Part shown: positions 62,780 through 64,000 of the stretch, in pieces
Layout of the letters: the number at the start of each line of letters is the position of its first letter
Position numbering within the stretch: the stretch's first letter is position 1
NCBI GenBank assembly: GCA_947168815.1
Contig: CAMVNG010000002.1
Coordinates: 124,001 to 188,000, forward strand
Length of the DNA: 64,000 nt
Origin: an uncultured bacterium
GTDB taxonomy: Bacteria > Patescibacteriota > Gracilibacteria > Absconditabacterales > Absconditicoccaceae
Direction of reading: 5' to 3'
Made by a program: the position numbers and the translations under genes
The notes under the pieces: model-generated
The model's input: only the letters and a program-made list of their open reading frames with translations
What the model was told of the DNA's origin: nothing
Database searches by the model: none

Positions 62780-64000
62780 ATGAAAAAAATATCTTATTTC
62801 TTAATTTTTATCTTATTCTTTTCTTTTTGAATATTTTCATATACACTTCCAAATGTACATGCAGGTACAATCAGTAGTATTTCTATCCGTGTAAATGCAA
62901 CATTGCTTGACTGAAAATCATTTAATGAAAAAGTAAAAACACTTGTTGCTGGTAATAAACAGGAAGTTAGTAATTATGAAAATAAGATTAAAACAATTGC
63001 AGAATCAAAAACAATGCCATGATCATCTGTTGTTAAAGTGAATCTTTCAACTTCAGATGAAAGACCTATTCGAGCTTGGTTTGAAGAAGATACTTTATTT
63101 TATTATTCTTCAGGTAGTAGAATTTCATTAAATGAAGATTCAACATCCATGTTTAAAAAATTTTCCAAATTATCAAATATTTCAGCATTAGCTAATTGGG
63201 ATACGAGTAGTGTTAAAATAATGAATGATATGTTTGCTTGATGTACTGATTTGGAAGAACTCTCAGCGTTGAAAAATTGGGATACATCTAATGTTACAAG
63301 AATGATTAGTATGTTTGCTTGAGATCAAAGCATTAAAGATATTTCTTGATTAGCAAATTGGAATACTTCAAAACTTTTATCAATGTCCAACTTGTTCAAC
63401 AATTGTACTAATTTAAATGATATTTCAGCACTAGAGAAACGAGATGTAAGCAATGTTAATATTATGAGTAGTTTGTTTTATAATACGGATATAAATGATA
63501 TTTCACCATTAAAAAATTGGAATATTAAAAATGTTAAAGACATCGGTTGAATGTTTGCTTGGACAAAAATAAAGGATGCAAATGCATTAAAAAATTGGAA
63601 TACAAGTAATATTGAAAATATGGGGGCAACATTTCAGTCCTGTAGTAATTTAAGTGATATTTCAGCTTTAGCTAATTGGGATACGAGTAGTTTGACTGAT
63701 ATAGGTGATATTTTTTATTGACCTAATAAATTAGAAGATATTTCAGCATTAAAGGATTGGAATACTTCAAAAGTAACTAATATGGTACAATCGTTTAGAT
63801 GATGTAAAAGTCTTAAAGATACAACTCCATTAGCTAATTGGGATACTCACAATGTGCGTAGCATGGAATTTCTTTTTGAATGATGTGAAAATTTGGAGGT
63901 TGTAGATTTGACAAATTGGAATACTTCAAAGGTAGAATCTATATTTCAAATGTTTCATGGTTGTAAAAATTTAAAAACGATTTACGCTTCAAAAGATTTC
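62780..64000 (+). CDS. second BspA/DUF285 secreted protein, N-terminal part
   Basis: The first 407 residues of a protein running off the right edge. A signal peptide is visible (MKKISYFLIFILFFSFGIFS, cut after VHA). The segment PGSSVVKVNLSTSDERPIRA, FYYSSGSRISLNEDSTSMF is the same cap found twice in the giant protein. About twelve DUF285 repeats follow, with a longer spacing form carrying ISALxNWDTSxVxxMxxMF, unlike the SLDVSNW form of the giant. Several glycines just after MFA are UGA. It is probably another surface protein; its anchor and total length are outside the window. Confidence 0.88.

Overview
The window comes from an AT-rich bacterium that reads UGA as glycine (translation table 25), as in the candidate phyla Absconditabacteria (SR1) and Gracilibacteria. 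With UGA as a stop almost every gene falls into fragments; read as Gly the fragments join in frame, and UGA lands on invariant glycines: the Gly of RpoC NADFDGD, Walker A glycines, LSGGQ, the patatin GGGxxG and GxSxG motifs, and the dUTPase RGxxGxGSTG motif. UGG is used normally for Trp, so UGA is not Trp. All coordinates below use UGA=Gly and TAA/TAG as stops.

Layout. (1) 1-7.2 kb: an envelope polysaccharide cluster with five glycosyltransferases (families GT2, GT4, GT4, GT2, GT8) and an opposite-strand Wzx-type flippase. (2) 7.4-30.4 kb: one uninterrupted 23-kb gene for a secreted protein of about 7,682 residues. It has a signal peptide, two blocks of BspA/DUF285 repeats, a FISUMP-like domain, a very long run of InlB-type and MucBP-like repeats, and a C-terminal SLH-like region. 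(3) 30.5-32.6 kb, minus: exonuclease III, methionine aminopeptidase and dUTPase. (4) 32.8-40.2 kb, plus: LeuRS, two adjacent patatin-like lipases, RsmE and an SbcC/Rad50-like ATPase, ending tail to tail with prmC. (5) 41.2-45.4 kb: a membrane-tethered VirD4/TraG-like ATPase and a secreted protein with a duplicated Cys-rich module. (6) 45.4-49.3 kb, minus: a UGA-free orphan gene and a small type IV pilus operon (PilN-like, PilO-like, PilC, pseudopilin). (7) 49.5-62.7 kb: a DUF2207-like membrane protein, then a rearranged translation/transcription cluster: L10 leader, rplJ, rplL, rpsB, a small membrane protein, tsf, a fused bS6-bS18 gene, rpmH, rpoB, rpoC. (8) 62.8 kb to the end: the start of a second BspA/DUF285 surface protein.

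How it fits together. The glycan cluster, flippase, SLH-anchored giant, pilus parts and secreted Cys-rich protein suggest a cell investing heavily in its surface, consistent with a host-attached lifestyle (inference). The most unusual items are the giant recoded surface protein, the bS6-bS18 fusion, a Lys/Ala/Pro-rich N-terminal tail on RpoB, near-absence of UGA-Gly in small translation genes against heavy use elsewhere, and a recurring TTGCA-type -35 box. No tRNA, rRNA, CRISPR array or insertion sequence was seen.
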